Assembly: GCF_019375555.1 (NCBI RefSeq)
Contig: NZ_JAHXDN010000008.1
Span: 62,001-126,000, forward strand
DNA length: 64,000 nucleotides
Direction: 5' to 3'
From: Roseobacter insulae
GTDB taxonomy: Bacteria; Pseudomonadota; Alphaproteobacteria; Rhodobacterales; Rhodobacteraceae
Shown one piece after another: positions 54,961 through 64,000 of this stretch. The position numbers were made by a program, and so were the translations under genes. The notes beneath the pieces are model-generated. The model was not told the origin of the DNA, searched no databases, and saw only the letters and a program-made list of their open reading frames with translations. The first letter of the stretch is position 1, and the number at the start of each line of letters is the position of its first letter.

Positions 54961-55614
54961 TCAGTTGCTGGCAGTACGCCAGGTATGGCGGTAAAAGATG
55001 TGGTCCCCGATTGCGGCCGTTTTTGTGTAGACGCGGCTCCACCGAGGGTTCACGGCGGTTGTGTGGTAATGCGTGGCGCCTTCGGTCAGGTCCGGCGCGT
55101 CGCCGTTCAGAGCGGCGCGTGCCACTTTGGACACACGATCATAGGCGCGCGGTTCCGCGATGATCTCTTTGTGACCGTCACATGTATAGGTGAACTGACA
55201 CTGGTACTTCTTGCCGGTGCCCTGATTGATCACGCCACAGGCCGAGCCTGGAAAGCGTTCCGACTTCACACGGTTCAGGATCACTTCAGCCACGGCGAAC
55301 TGGCCTTTGACAGTTTCGCCACGCGCCTCGAAGTACAGCGCCTCCGCCAGGCAGCGCAATTCATCGCCCCCCTGCGCCTTGGGCTGAGAATCCAGCCAGT
55401 CGCGTGAAAACTCGACCGGTACGCTTTTCTCAACGGCAAAAGCCGTCTCCCGCATGCGGCGCACAGTCACCGCTTCGAGGTCCTTGGACATTTTCTTTTC
55501 AGTCTGGTCACCCTGACGGGCCATGCCCGGTTCGGCCACAAAAAAGCCCAAAAGTAACCCCAATGAAAACGATAAAATCGTTTTGCAGACAATACGCACG
55601 ACGGCGTCCCCCAC
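54961..55614 (-). CDS. Cell wall hydrolase, SleB family
   Basis: A 217-residue exported hydrolase. A signal or anchor segment lies at about residues 8-30 (IVCKTILSFSLGLLLGFFVA). The SleB domain has LAEALYFEARGETVKGQ with the catalytic Glu, VAEVILNRVKSERFP and CQFTYTCDGH with paired Cys. The start at 55614 is GTG; a GTG five codons on is also possible. Probably cuts peptidoglycan glycan strands during growth. It lies downstream of ppdK on the same strand with a 138-bp gap. Confidence 0.88.
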   Translation of the reverse strand: MGDAVVRIVCKTILSFSLGLLLGFFVAEPGMARQGDQTEKKMSKDLEAVTVRRMRETAFAVEKSVPVEFSRDWLDSQPKAQGGDELRCLAEALYFEARGETVKGQFAVAEVILNRVKSERFPGSACGVINQGTGKKYQCQFTYTCDGHKEIIAEPRAYDRVSKVARAALNGDAPDLTEGATHYHTTAVNPRWSRVYTKTAAIGDHIFYRHTWRTASN

Positions 55615-55752
55615 GATATTTCAATGGCGCTCGTCTACCGAGAATAAAAGTTGACGTAAAGTTTACGGGCACAAGCATGGTTAACGTCGGCATGCAATCG
55701 CTCAACACGCGGCGCTAGAATCCACAATATGTTGTGGCTTCAATTTACAGAA

Positions 55753-58290
55753 CTACTCTATGTTGTCGGCTATCGCAAGTTGTGCGGCAGCTAGTCGCGC
55801 CACCGGAACTCGGAAGGGTGAACAGGAAACATAATCAAATCCGGCATCTCTGCAAAAGGAAATTGATTCGGGGTTGCCGCCGTGCTCGCCGCAGATGGAC
55901 AAGGTGATGCCTTCCTGCGCGCTTCGCCCTCTTTCTGCCCCAAGTTTGAGCAACTCCCCAACGCCATCGGTGTCCAGAACGTGAAACGGATCCTCCGGAA
56001 ACACGCCCTGCTGCACATAATCCGACATGAACCGCCCCGCATCATCGCGCGACAGCCCATAGGCCATCTGGGTCAGATCGTTGGTGCCAAAACTCAGGAA
56101 CGCGCAGTTCGGCGCGATCTCCGCCGCGCGCAAGGCGGCGCGAGGTGTCTCCACCATCACCCCGAGTTTGTAATCGAAAGATGCGTCCATCTCGGTCCGG
56201 ACCGTCGCGGCGACCGCGTCAATAGAGCTTTTCACCAGTTCGACTTCGCGCTTTGCCGACACAAGCGGGATCATGATTTCCGGCACAACAGCCGCGCCTG
56301 TCTCGGTGGCCTCGACCGTGGCCTCGAATATCGCGCGGGCCTGCATTTCGTAGATTTCAGGCACCGTCACACCAAGGCGCACACCACGCAGCCCCAGCAT
56401 AGGATTGTATTCGGACATGGCGTCGATCCGCCGCGTCACGTCGGACAGGGGTAAATCCAGGGCATCGGCAAGCACACGCTGCCCTGCGCGATCCGTGGGC
56501 AGGAATTCGTGCAAAGGCGGGTCGAACAGGCGAATGCAGACCGGTTGCCCTTTCATGATGTCGAAAAGCTGTTTGAAATCGGCCTTCTGCATTGGCAGCA
56601 ACCGCTCCAGCACGGCGCGGCGGTCTTCCGACGTTTCCGCGAAAATCATCTCTCGCATGACCGTCAGGCGACCGGGTTCAAAAAACATATGCTCGGTGCG
56701 GCACAGCCCGATGCCTTGTGCGTTGAAATTCCGGGCAGTCTGCGCATCGGCGGGTGTGTCGGCATTGGCGCGAATGCCAATGTCGCAAAACTCGGTCGAC
56801 CACTCCATGAGCTTCTGAAAGCTCTCGTCCAGCGCGGCCTCGCGCATTTTGGGCGCACCGGCAAGCACCTCGCCGCGGGTACCATCAACCGTGATAACGT
56901 CACCGGCGTTGAACACTTTACCGTCTTTCGTCACCAGCTGCTTTTTGCTGCTGATGAAACGCAGGTTGGAAGCGCCGACAACGCATGGCAACCCGATGCC
57001 ACGCCCGATAACCGCCGCATGGCTGGTGATACCGCCGCGTTCCGTCAATACCGCATGGGCCGCATGCATGCCGCGAATGTCTTCCGGCGAGGTTTCACGC
57101 CGCACCAGAATGCAGGGATCCCCCCGCGATGCGCTGGCTTGCGCATCTGCCGCGGTAAAGACGATTTGACCGGTTGCCGCTCCCGGGCTGGCGGCGATCC
57201 CGCGTCCGATCACATTGCGCTCTGCGCCGGGGTCTACCTGCCTGTGCAGCAGCTCTGACAGGGTACGGGGTTGCACCCGCATCAGCGCCTCGGCACGCGA
57301 AATGATCTTGTCTTCGGCCAACTGGACCGCGATACGCACCGCCGCCTGGCTGGACCGGGCAACGCGCACGCCGTCCAGGATATACAACTCACCGTTTTCG
57401 ATGGCGAATTCCACCTGCATCTCTTCGCGCAGCTTGACACGCATCAGCGCTGCATGGGTTTTCAAGGCTTCGAAAGCCTCGGGCGCAAGTTCCTCAAGCG
57501 ACGGCCCGCGCGGATCGCGCCCCAGATATAACGCCGCGGCATCGCCTTCCAGCGCATCGCGCCCCTGGCTTTGGCTCAGGTAGCGCCCCGTGATCTGCGG
57601 CAAGCCAGTGTCGCTATTGACCAACTGCAAGACACCCGACCCGCATTGCCCATGTCCCAGGCCCAGGGCCATTTCCTGCACCACCAATCCCAGACCCGCA
57701 TCCGCCGGAGCCCCCTTGGCCTGGCGTAGAAGGCGTGCCGACGTACCATCCCAGGCGCGTGCCATGGATTTCAGCACCGCTGCAAGTTGCTCTGCCGGGT
57801 CGGTCGGGAAAGGTTCCTCCATTTCCGCCTCATAGGCCCGCAACGAGTCCGTCAGCCCCTGGCACCCCTCACCCTCCACATCATCGAACATGTCGGGGTC
57901 AAGGCGGGCGACATCTACGGAATAGGATTGCACGAACCGCGTGTTGACCGCGTAGGCTGCATCCTTGCCGAGCCGGTCCGAAAGCGCCTCAAGCCTCTTG
58001 TCATTCATGCCGACGTTCAGTACCGCACCCGGCCCGCCCCAATCTGGGTCCTCCGACGAGGGCCGCACACAGAGCAAAGCGCCTTCGGGAAACTGCGACA
58101 CAATCGCGGTGATGTCCGGTAATTCTCCCTTGGCAATGCGTTGCACGGCATCGAATGACAGCGCGACAGTCCGCGGTACCGGCAAGTCAAGGCGCACCAA
58201 ACGCTGCAGGCACTTTGCACGGCCTCCATGGGTGTCGGCGGCAATTGGCGCTTCTGCGGTTACAAGCGTGGTATGCGGATTATTCTGCAC
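55753..58290 (-). CDS. ppdK: Pyruvate, phosphate dikinase
   Basis: An 845-residue dikinase interconverting pyruvate, ATP and phosphate with PEP, AMP and pyrophosphate. Residues 1-~310 are the ATP-grasp nucleotide domain (LLCVRPSSEDPDWGG). The phosphohistidine swivelling loop is LTERGGITSHAAVIGRG, and the C-terminal TIM barrel has the proton-donor Cys in LSICGEHGGNPESI. The start at 58290 is GTG (AAAGGTG upstream). It is slightly shorter than the usual ~880. It may serve gluconeogenesis or PEP balance. Confidence 0.93.
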   Translation of the reverse strand: MQNNPHTTLVTAEAPIAADTHGGRAKCLQRLVRLDLPVPRTVALSFDAVQRIAKGELPDITAIVSQFPEGALLCVRPSSEDPDWGGPGAVLNVGMNDKRLEALSDRLGKDAAYAVNTRFVQSYSVDVARLDPDMFDDVEGEGCQGLTDSLRAYEAEMEEPFPTDPAEQLAAVLKSMARAWDGTSARLLRQAKGAPADAGLGLVVQEMALGLGHGQCGSGVLQLVNSDTGLPQITGRYLSQSQGRDALEGDAAALYLGRDPRGPSLEELAPEAFEALKTHAALMRVKLREEMQVEFAIENGELYILDGVRVARSSQAAVRIAVQLAEDKIISRAEALMRVQPRTLSELLHRQVDPGAERNVIGRGIAASPGAATGQIVFTAADAQASASRGDPCILVRRETSPEDIRGMHAAHAVLTERGGITSHAAVIGRGIGLPCVVGASNLRFISSKKQLVTKDGKVFNAGDVITVDGTRGEVLAGAPKMREAALDESFQKLMEWSTEFCDIGIRANADTPADAQTARNFNAQGIGLCRTEHMFFEPGRLTVMREMIFAETSEDRRAVLERLLPMQKADFKQLFDIMKGQPVCIRLFDPPLHEFLPTDRAGQRVLADALDLPLSDVTRRIDAMSEYNPMLGLRGVRLGVTVPEIYEMQARAIFEATVEATETGAAVVPEIMIPLVSAKREVELVKSSIDAVAATVRTEMDASFDYKLGVMVETPRAALRAAEIAPNCAFLSFGTNDLTQMAYGLSRDDAGRFMSDYVQQGVFPEDPFHVLDTDGVGELLKLGAERGRSAQEGITLSICGEHGGNPESISFCRDAGFDYVSCSPFRVPVARLAAAQLAIADNIE

Positions 58291-58373
58291 TGCGGCACCT
58301 TTCTGTTGGAGCGCAGCATAGGCAGTAAAAATGGGGTGGCAAGCCTTTCAGCGCCCGGATTTTGACCGCGGAG

Positions 58374-60476
58374 TCATCCTTCGATCCGGGTCAAATCCGC
58401 GACAGAGGTGCAAAGGCGTGTGATCCGGCTGAGAAGGTTCAACCGGTTGCGCCGCACCGTGGCATTGTCGGCATTGATCTTCACGGTCTCAAAAAACGCA
58501 TCGATTGGTGCGCGCAGGGCGGCCATCGCGGCCATGGCCTTGCCGAACTCCTCTGCTTTCATCGCCGGGGTTATCGCCGCCTCCGCCCGGTCCAGAGCCT
58601 CAAAAAGCGCGCGTTCCGCGTCGGTTTCGGCGAATTTCACATCCGCGCCGTAGGAGTATTCCACTCCATCCGCCGCTTCCGCCTGCGTCAGGATGTTGTT
58701 GGCCCGCTTGAACCCCTGAATGAGGTTTTCGCCATCATCGGTTTGCAGCACTTCCGCCAGCGCGCGCGCGCGCTTGACCAGCAAGGTCAGGTCGTCGTTG
58801 CCGGGCATCGCGATGCAAGCGTCGATGATATCATGACGGACGCCCTGATCGCGGAGGTAGACTTTCAGGCGATCATGCAGGAAGGACAGAAGGTCAGCAG
58901 CATAGTGGCCAGCCGTAGGGTCCGCTGCGCCCTCTGAATTTTCGGCGACAAGACCGCCAGCCTTTTTGATGAAGCCGGTAAGACTTGCAGTCAGTTGGTT
59001 TTCAAGAACAATCCGGATCACACCCAATGCCGCGCGCCGCAGCGCGAACGGATCTTTAGACCCTGTCGGCTTTTCATCAATCGCCCAGAAGCCCGTCAGC
59101 GTGTCGATCTTGTCCGCCAGAGCCACGGCCACAGAGACCGGGGCGGTGGGCACCCCATCCGAGGGGCCCAGAGGGGCGTAATGTTCTTCGCAGGCTTGGG
59201 GCACACCGTCGTCGTGGCCGGCGGCTTGCGCATAGTACCGACCCATCAGCCCTTGCAACTCAGGAAACTCATAGACCATTTCCGAGGTGAGATCGGCCTT
59301 GGCGATACGGGCGGCTTCTGCTGCGAGATCGGGTTTGGCCCCGACCAGCGGGGCAATCTCGCGGGCCAGCGCCTCGATGCGCACGATGCGCTCGGCCTGG
59401 GTGCCCAGTTTGTTGTGAAAGGTGACCTGCGCCAGCGGCTTTGCCATGCCTTCAAGGCCCACGGCCTCGATCGTGCGCAGATCGTTGTCCCAGAAGAATT
59501 TGGCATCGGCCAGACGCGCCGACAGCACCTTTTCATTGCCCGCCAGAATGGTCGCGCCGACATCAGCCGTTTCCCGGTTGGCGACGGTAATGAACCGCTC
59601 AATACGTCCGGTCTTGGGGTTGCGGACGGAAAAGAATTTCTGATGTTCCTTCATCGATGTCTGCAGAACCTCCGGCGGCAGGCCGAGGAAATCGTCGCCG
59701 ATCTGCCCCATCAGCACCACCGGCCACTCCACAAGGCCCGCAACCTCCGCCAGCAGATCGCGATCCTCGACAACTTCCAGACCGTTTGCGAAAGCCAGAT
59801 TTGTGGCGTCATGCCAGATCGCGTCAGCGCGCTCTGCCGGGTCCAGAAGGACGAATGCCCGCTTCAGTTTCGACACGTAATCCTCGAAGGACGTGACCGA
59901 AAATCGATCCGCTGCGTGAAAACGATGCCCCGCGGTTCTGTCTGCCGCAGCGATCCCGTCAATCTCCAGCGGGACAACCTCCGTACCCGCCTCATCCCCA
60001 AGGATACAGAGGATGGAATGCAGCGGTCTCACCCACCGCAACGCACCTGTGCCCCAGCGCATCGATTTCGGCCATGGGAAATTGCGAACGGCGTGTTCAA
60101 GCACTTCCGCGATAATATCTGCCGCCGGGCGGCCGGTTTTTTCGATGCGTGCAAAGAAAACCGCACCCTTGGGCGTTTCACGTTCTTCCAACTGGTCGCG
60201 GGTTACTCCGGCACCCCGCAGGAACCCCTCTATCGCCTTTTGCGGCGCATCGGCGCGTGGCCCCTTGCGTTCTTCGACGGTTGTGGGGCTGGCGGCAAGA
60301 ACGCCTTCCACAGTCAGGGCCAGACGGCGGGGTGTGGAAAACTCCGCCGCGGACGCGTATGTCAAACCCGCGTCAACCAAACCATCGGTGACCATCTTCT
60401 TCAGATCACGGGCTGCGCGTCGCTGCATGCGCGCGGGAATTTCCTCGGAGAACAGTTCAATCAGCAGATCAGGCAT
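58374..60476 (-). CDS. glyS: Glycine--tRNA ligase beta subunit
   Basis: A 700-residue beta chain of the alpha2beta2 glycyl-tRNA synthetase, which provides tRNA binding. It starts [20 protein letters not shown], the typical N-terminus, with HD-domain-like helices in the middle and an anticodon-binding region at the end. Its ATG overlaps the stop of the DUF6446 gene (TAATG). The alpha chain gene lies just beyond. The length is normal. Confidence 0.96.
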   Translation of the reverse strand: MPDLLIELFSEEIPARMQRRAARDLKKMVTDGLVDAGLTYASAAEFSTPRRLALTVEGVLAASPTTVEERKGPRADAPQKAIEGFLRGAGVTRDQLEERETPKGAVFFARIEKTGRPAADIIAEVLEHAVRNFPWPKSMRWGTGALRWVRPLHSILCILGDEAGTEVVPLEIDGIAAADRTAGHRFHAADRFSVTSFEDYVSKLKRAFVLLDPAERADAIWHDATNLAFANGLEVVEDRDLLAEVAGLVEWPVVLMGQIGDDFLGLPPEVLQTSMKEHQKFFSVRNPKTGRIERFITVANRETADVGATILAGNEKVLSARLADAKFFWDNDLRTIEAVGLEGMAKPLAQVTFHNKLGTQAERIVRIEALAREIAPLVGAKPDLAAEAARIAKADLTSEMVYEFPELQGLMGRYYAQAAGHDDGVPQACEEHYAPLGPSDGVPTAPVSVAVALADKIDTLTGFWAIDEKPTGSKDPFALRRAALGVIRIVLENQLTASLTGFIKKAGGLVAENSEGAADPTAGHYAADLLSFLHDRLKVYLRDQGVRHDIIDACIAMPGNDDLTLLVKRARALAEVLQTDDGENLIQGFKRANNILTQAEAADGVEYSYGADVKFAETDAERALFEALDRAEAAITPAMKAEEFGKAMAAMAALRAPIDAFFETVKINADNATVRRNRLNLLSRITRLCTSVADLTRIEG

Positions 60477-60997
60477 TAATTAACATCCCGTTTCGGGCAT
60501 TCTTCGCCCACTATCGTTCCGTCGTAGGCTTTTTCGCCGCAATCATTGAGCTCGTGCCAGATGTATCCCCGACCGTCTTCCGTGATCACCACGATCCGGT
60601 CCACACCAAAGGCCACGTTCTTCTCGCCGATAAATGCAAGGGCTGTGCCTGCGTCCAGTTCCGCGGCAATAGCCGCCGCATCGAAACAATCGAACCACTC
60701 CGGCGCATTGCGGGGCACCACATTGTCAAGCCCGACATAGGTCTCGGTCAGCATCGCCAGGCTGGATGGCGTGGTAAAACAGGCGCGGAACCGAATGGGA
60801 GAGCTTTCCGCGTCGATAGCCCGAATGTTATCGGCCAGAATGGGCACCGGCGCGTCCGACGTGAAGGACATCAGGCGCACCTCTTCCACCTCAGCGGACA
60901 CTTCCTCGTAGAAGCCGTAGACCTGCAGGTAGTAAAGCGAGCCGCCCGCCAGCAGTGCAGAGAGCATGATGGCAATCCCAACGAATTTACCGTTCAT
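60476..60997 (-). CDS. DUF6446 family protein between glyQ and glyS
   Basis: A 173-residue protein with one N-terminal helix (residues ~5-25, [20 protein letters not shown]) and a periplasmic part: [39 protein letters not shown] and [17 protein letters not shown] hold Cys residues that may pair. I know it as DUF6446, conserved in Rhodobacterales between the two glycyl-tRNA synthetase genes. Start and stop overlap both neighbours (ATGA and TAATG), so it is translated with them. Function unknown. Confidence 0.85.
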   Translation of the reverse strand: MNGKFVGIAIMLSALLAGGSLYYLQVYGFYEEVSAEVEEVRLMSFTSDAPVPILADNIRAIDAESSPIRFRACFTTPSSLAMLTETYVGLDNVVPRNAPEWFDCFDAAAIAAELDAGTALAFIGEKNVAFGVDRIVVITEDGRGYIWHELNDCGEKAYDGTIVGEECPKRDVN

Positions 60998-61935
60998 GCG
61001 GCGCTCTCTGGTTGCCAGCCGCCTGCGCTGGTCTGAACGAAGGCATCGGCACAGGCTTTCGCCAGCGCCCGCACGCGACCGATGTAGGCTTGTCTTTCCG
61101 TAACCGAGATAACCCCGCGTGCATCCAGCAGGTTAAAGACATGGCTCGCTTTGATGCATTGGTCGTACGCCGGGTGCACCATGATGATCCGCTTGCCGGT
61201 TTTGGGGTCCTCATGCGGCGCGTCAAGAATTTCACGACAATGGGTTTCGGCCTCTTCGAAGTGGCGCAGCAGAACCTCGGTATCCGCCGTATCGAAATTC
61301 CAGCGCGCATATTCCTCTTCGGTCTGTTTGAAGATGTCACCGTATGTCAGGGCTATCGGCGTCTGCGGATCGTTGAAGGGCATGTCCATGACGTGATCGA
61401 CACCCAGAATATACATCGCAAGCCGTTCCAGCCCATAGGTCAGTTCCCCGGACACCGGGTGGCAGTCGTGCCCGCCGACTTGCTGAAAATAGGTGAACTG
61501 GCTCACTTCCATGCCGTCGCACCATACCTCCCATCCAAGTCCCCAGGCGCCCAGTGTCGGGCTTTCCCAATCGTCCTCGACGAAGCGGATGTCATGCAAC
61601 GACATGTCGACGCCGATCGCCATCAGCGACCCGAGGTAGAGCTCCTGCAAGTCGGGTGGGCTTGGTTTGATCACTACCTGATACTGGTAGTAATGCTGCA
61701 ACCGATTAGGGTTCTCGCCGTAACGGCCATCGGTCGGGCGTCGGGACGGTTGCACATAGGCAGCCGCCCAGGGTTGCGTGCCGAGACTGCGCAATGTCGT
61801 GGCCGGGTGAAAGGTGCCCGCACCGACTTCCATGTCATAGGGCTGCAGCACGGCGCATCCCTTCTCGGCCCAGTAAGTCTGGAGCCTCAGAATGATCTCC
61901 TGAAAGGATTTCGGGACCTGAATGGAGTCGGACAT
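60994..61935 (-). CDS. glyQ: Glycine--tRNA ligase alpha subunit
   Basis: A 313-residue catalytic alpha chain of bacterial glycyl-tRNA synthetase. [20 protein letters not shown] opens it, followed by [34 protein letters not shown] in parts and [11 protein letters not shown], all typical. It forms glycyl-adenylate and works with GlyS. It is first in the glyQ-DUF6446-glyS operon. Confidence 0.97.
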   Translation of the reverse strand: MSDSIQVPKSFQEIILRLQTYWAEKGCAVLQPYDMEVGAGTFHPATTLRSLGTQPWAAAYVQPSRRPTDGRYGENPNRLQHYYQYQVVIKPSPPDLQELYLGSLMAIGVDMSLHDIRFVEDDWESPTLGAWGLGWEVWCDGMEVSQFTYFQQVGGHDCHPVSGELTYGLERLAMYILGVDHVMDMPFNDPQTPIALTYGDIFKQTEEEYARWNFDTADTEVLLRHFEEAETHCREILDAPHEDPKTGKRIIMVHPAYDQCIKASHVFNLLDARGVISVTERQAYIGRVRALAKACADAFVQTSAGGWQPESAA

Positions 61936-62097
61936 GAAAACGCTGCCTCGGTATGATCTTGCGCGCCTTACCTACGTGTGTGTGATTAGGGCGTCAATTG
62001 CATGCGACAGGATAATTCGGGCCATTGTCATATGGTCAAGCGGTCGATTTCCTGCTTATGTGTGGCGGATTTTGAGCGACCAGGGGCATGCGTTGGA

Positions 62098-63876
62098 ATG
62101 AAGCGGTTTTTTGTAGGTTTTATGGTACTTCTGCTTGCAGTCGGGCAGGCTGCGCAGGCCCAGACATCAGGTCAGGTCGTCTGGGTCCAGATCGAGGCAC
62201 AACCCAACCTTCGCGACGGGCTTGCGCGCGCGCGCGACTATGCGCGCGAACTGGATGACGTGAACGGGTTTGCCCTCGGCGGCGGCTGGCATGGGATTGT
62301 CCTGGGCCCCTATACTGCGCAGGATGCCGAACAGGTTTTGCAGGTCTACCGGGCCGAAGGTTTGATCCCCCGCGACAGTTACATCGCCTTCAGTTCTTCG
62401 CTGGGTGAACAGTTTTTCCCCCAAGGCATCGATGTACTGAGAGGTGTCGGGGTGACGCCGCAGCAACCCGACGAACCACAAGAAACACCCGCTGCAGTCC
62501 CACAGACGCAAGCCGAAGAAGCACCGCAAGCCCCGGCTCCCGTGATCACCGCTCCCGACGAAACACCGGCTCAGGCCCGCCAGAGTGAACGCACCTTATC
62601 CGCCGATGCGCGGCGTGATCTGCAGATCGCCCTGAAATGGGCGGGGTTCTATAATTCCACGATCGATGGCGCCTTTGGACGCGGTACGCGGAATTCGATG
62701 TCAGAATGGCAACGCGCCAATGGGTTTGAGCCCACGGGCATCTTGACGACACTGCAGCGCGCGACCCTGCTGCGTCAGTACAACGCCGTTCTCGAAGGGC
62801 TGGACCTGCGCCTTGTCACCGACAGCACGACCGGCATCGCGGTCAAGATTCCCACCGGCGTTGTTGCCCTGGAACGATATGACCCCCCGTTTGCCCAGTT
62901 CAACGCCGTTGACGGCAGCAACGCCCGGGTCCTTTTGATCAGCCAGGAAGGCGACAGCGACACGTTGACCGGCCTGTTTCAGGTCATGCAAACGCTGGAA
63001 ATTGTCCCGCTGGACGGCGAACGCCGCAAGGAGAAAAACAGTTTCGTTCTTGTTGGTCGAAATGCCGAAATCATCAGTGAAACGCGCGTGCAGCTCCGAT
63101 CCGGCCAGATCAAGGGGTTCACGCTGATCTGGCCCACGGGCGATGAAGCACGGCGCACGCGGCTGCTGTCGGAAATGGAGGCAAGCTTCACGCGGCTGGA
63201 GGGGGTGCTGGATGCAGCCGCCGGAGACAGCGTTGATCAGCAGATTGACCTTGTCGCGGGTCTGCAGATCCGCAAGCCGAAGCTGTCGCGCTCCGGTTTT
63301 TACGTGGATGAGCGGGGATCGGTCATCACCACTTCGGACGCGGTTGACAGCTGCACCCGGATTACCCTGGACGAGGAACATGAGGCAACGCCGCAAACCG
63401 TTGATGCTGCGCGTGGCCTGGCGCTTCTGACACCGGATCAAAGCCTTGCGCCGCCGCAGGTCGCGCAATTCAGCCCCGCGCCACCGCGCCTGCAGTCTGA
63501 GGTGGCCGTGGCCGGCTATTCCTATGAGGGCGTCCTTGACGCGCCGACCATGACATTCGGCACGCTGGCCGATCTGCGCGGTCTGCGCGGCGAGGCTGAC
63601 CTCAGCCGGCTGACGCTCTCCAGCCTGCCGGGCGATGCAGGCGGCCCGGTTTTCGATACCAATGGCAACGTTCTTGGCATGCTGCTGCCGCGGGGCGGCG
63701 GCGCAAGGCAGTTGCCGGAAGATGTGACCTTTGCCCTCGCGGGTTCCGCAATTGCAGATGTGATGCGGAATGCGGGCCTGATCCCGGCCAATTCCAGTGA
63801 CGCACGCCCTCTTGCACCGGAAGATATCACCACACGGGCGCTCGGTATGACCGTGCTTGTGAGTTGCTGGGAATAA
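62098..63876 (+). CDS. Exported peptidoglycan-binding protein with trypsin-like domain lacking catalytic residues
   Basis: A 592-residue exported protein. The signal peptide is MKRFFVGFMVLLLAVGQAA, which fixes the start at 62098. Residues ~28-95 resemble a SPOR-like repeat domain (VWVQIEAQPNLRDGLARA, YTAQDAEQVLQVYRAEGL). A Pro/Gln/Ala-rich linker precedes a PG_binding_1 module at ~172-230 (FYNSTIDGAFGRGTRNSM). The C-terminal ~200 residues look like a trypsin-type protease fold, but where the catalytic His is expected stands D414 in TTSDAVDSC and the GDSGG box reads GDAGGP with A514. It may be a binding or scaffold protein of the cell wall. Confidence 0.8.
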   Translation: MKRFFVGFMVLLLAVGQAAQAQTSGQVVWVQIEAQPNLRDGLARARDYARELDDVNGFALGGGWHGIVLGPYTAQDAEQVLQVYRAEGLIPRDSYIAFSSSLGEQFFPQGIDVLRGVGVTPQQPDEPQETPAAVPQTQAEEAPQAPAPVITAPDETPAQARQSERTLSADARRDLQIALKWAGFYNSTIDGAFGRGTRNSMSEWQRANGFEPTGILTTLQRATLLRQYNAVLEGLDLRLVTDSTTGIAVKIPTGVVALERYDPPFAQFNAVDGSNARVLLISQEGDSDTLTGLFQVMQTLEIVPLDGERRKEKNSFVLVGRNAEIISETRVQLRSGQIKGFTLIWPTGDEARRTRLLSEMEASFTRLEGVLDAAAGDSVDQQIDLVAGLQIRKPKLSRSGFYVDERGSVITTSDAVDSCTRITLDEEHEATPQTVDAARGLALLTPDQSLAPPQVAQFSPAPPRLQSEVAVAGYSYEGVLDAPTMTFGTLADLRGLRGEADLSRLTLSSLPGDAGGPVFDTNGNVLGMLLPRGGGARQLPEDVTFALAGSAIADVMRNAGLIPANSSDARPLAPEDITTRALGMTVLVSCWE

Positions 63877-64000
63877 GCACAAAATCGTCTCAAATCCGCC
63901 CCAAATATCGGGTCTCTTGGACCAACCGTTTGCGGCCCGTTAACCCCTACACGCCATTGTCTGCTTGCGTGGGGGCGCGCCGTGCTTCGGTACGATGATG
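63877..64000 (+). other. Tail of the window, no gene resolved
   Basis: After the stop no complete gene fits. A GTG near 63980 (GTGCTTCGGTACGATG) could open the next gene, but only a few codons are visible. Confidence 0.3.

Overview
The window looks like chromosomal DNA of a marine alphaproteobacterium of the Roseobacter group (Rhodobacterales). The evidence is the high-GC codon use, the gene neighbourhoods (glyQ-DUF6446-glyS, glmM-folP-folB, holB-tatD-MBL hydrolase) and the close family resemblance of most proteins to Rhodobacteraceae. I infer the group from gene content and cannot name a species.

Layout. 1-9.0 kb: end of holB, tatD, an MBL hydrolase, an AEC exporter, a two-gene RND efflux operon behind a palindromic operator, and an aldehyde dehydrogenase. 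9.2-10.1 kb: a small exported Cys-containing protein and a PCu(A)C copper chaperone. 10.3-11.9 kb: two unusual soluble proteins that carry only a truncated chemoreceptor signalling tip. 11.9-13.4 kb: a graveyard with an IS1595-type transposase remnant and a tyrosine-recombinase remnant. 13.4-23.9 kb: a denitrification cluster for nitrite to nitrous oxide. On the minus strand lie norC-norB-norQ-norD, three small genes, nnrS and a decayed nnrU. On the plus strand lie a DUF1858 protein, pseudoazurin, nirK and nirV. The Crp/Fnr regulator (nnrR type) is on the minus strand, and two TTG-N8-CAA boxes sit in the divergent promoters. No nitrate reductase or nosZ is present here. 24.3-25.5 kb: IS110 and IS1182 remnants, then tRNA-Leu(GAG). 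The denitrification block is thus bracketed by recombination debris.

25.9-32.4 kb: a peptidoglycan-binding-domain protein, a DsbA-family oxidoreductase, lipB, a PAS histidine kinase with a single-domain response regulator, and ctaD (aa3 oxidase subunit I) with a clear terminator. 32.5-38.6 kb: a catabolic module with a LysR regulator facing dctP-dctQ-dctM (TRAP transporter) and a dimethylformamidase-large-subunit-like enzyme; a 21-bp palindrome overlaps the regulator's start codon. 38.9-50.6 kb: DUF2244 protein, a WYL regulator divergent from a 58-residue protein across an operator palindrome, yqeY, carA, an MshEN-glycosyltransferase fusion, a GntR regulator, a HAD phosphatase, a UbiH-type hydroxylase, a class V aminotransferase, two overlapping Lrp/AsnC regulators and ilvC. 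50.7-63.9 kb: DMT exporter, glmM-folP-folB, a SleB-type hydrolase, pyruvate phosphate dikinase, glyS-DUF6446-glyQ, and a peptidoglycan-binding protein whose trypsin-like domain appears to have lost catalytic residues.

How the parts fit: electrons would reach NirK through pseudoazurin, NirK would make NO, NorCB would reduce it to N2O with NorQ and NorD activating NorCB, and the Crp/Fnr regulator would switch both transcription units through the paired boxes. Copper handling (PCu(A)C) sits nearby, as both NirK and the aa3 oxidase need copper. No decisive database search was possible; family names come from motif recognition.
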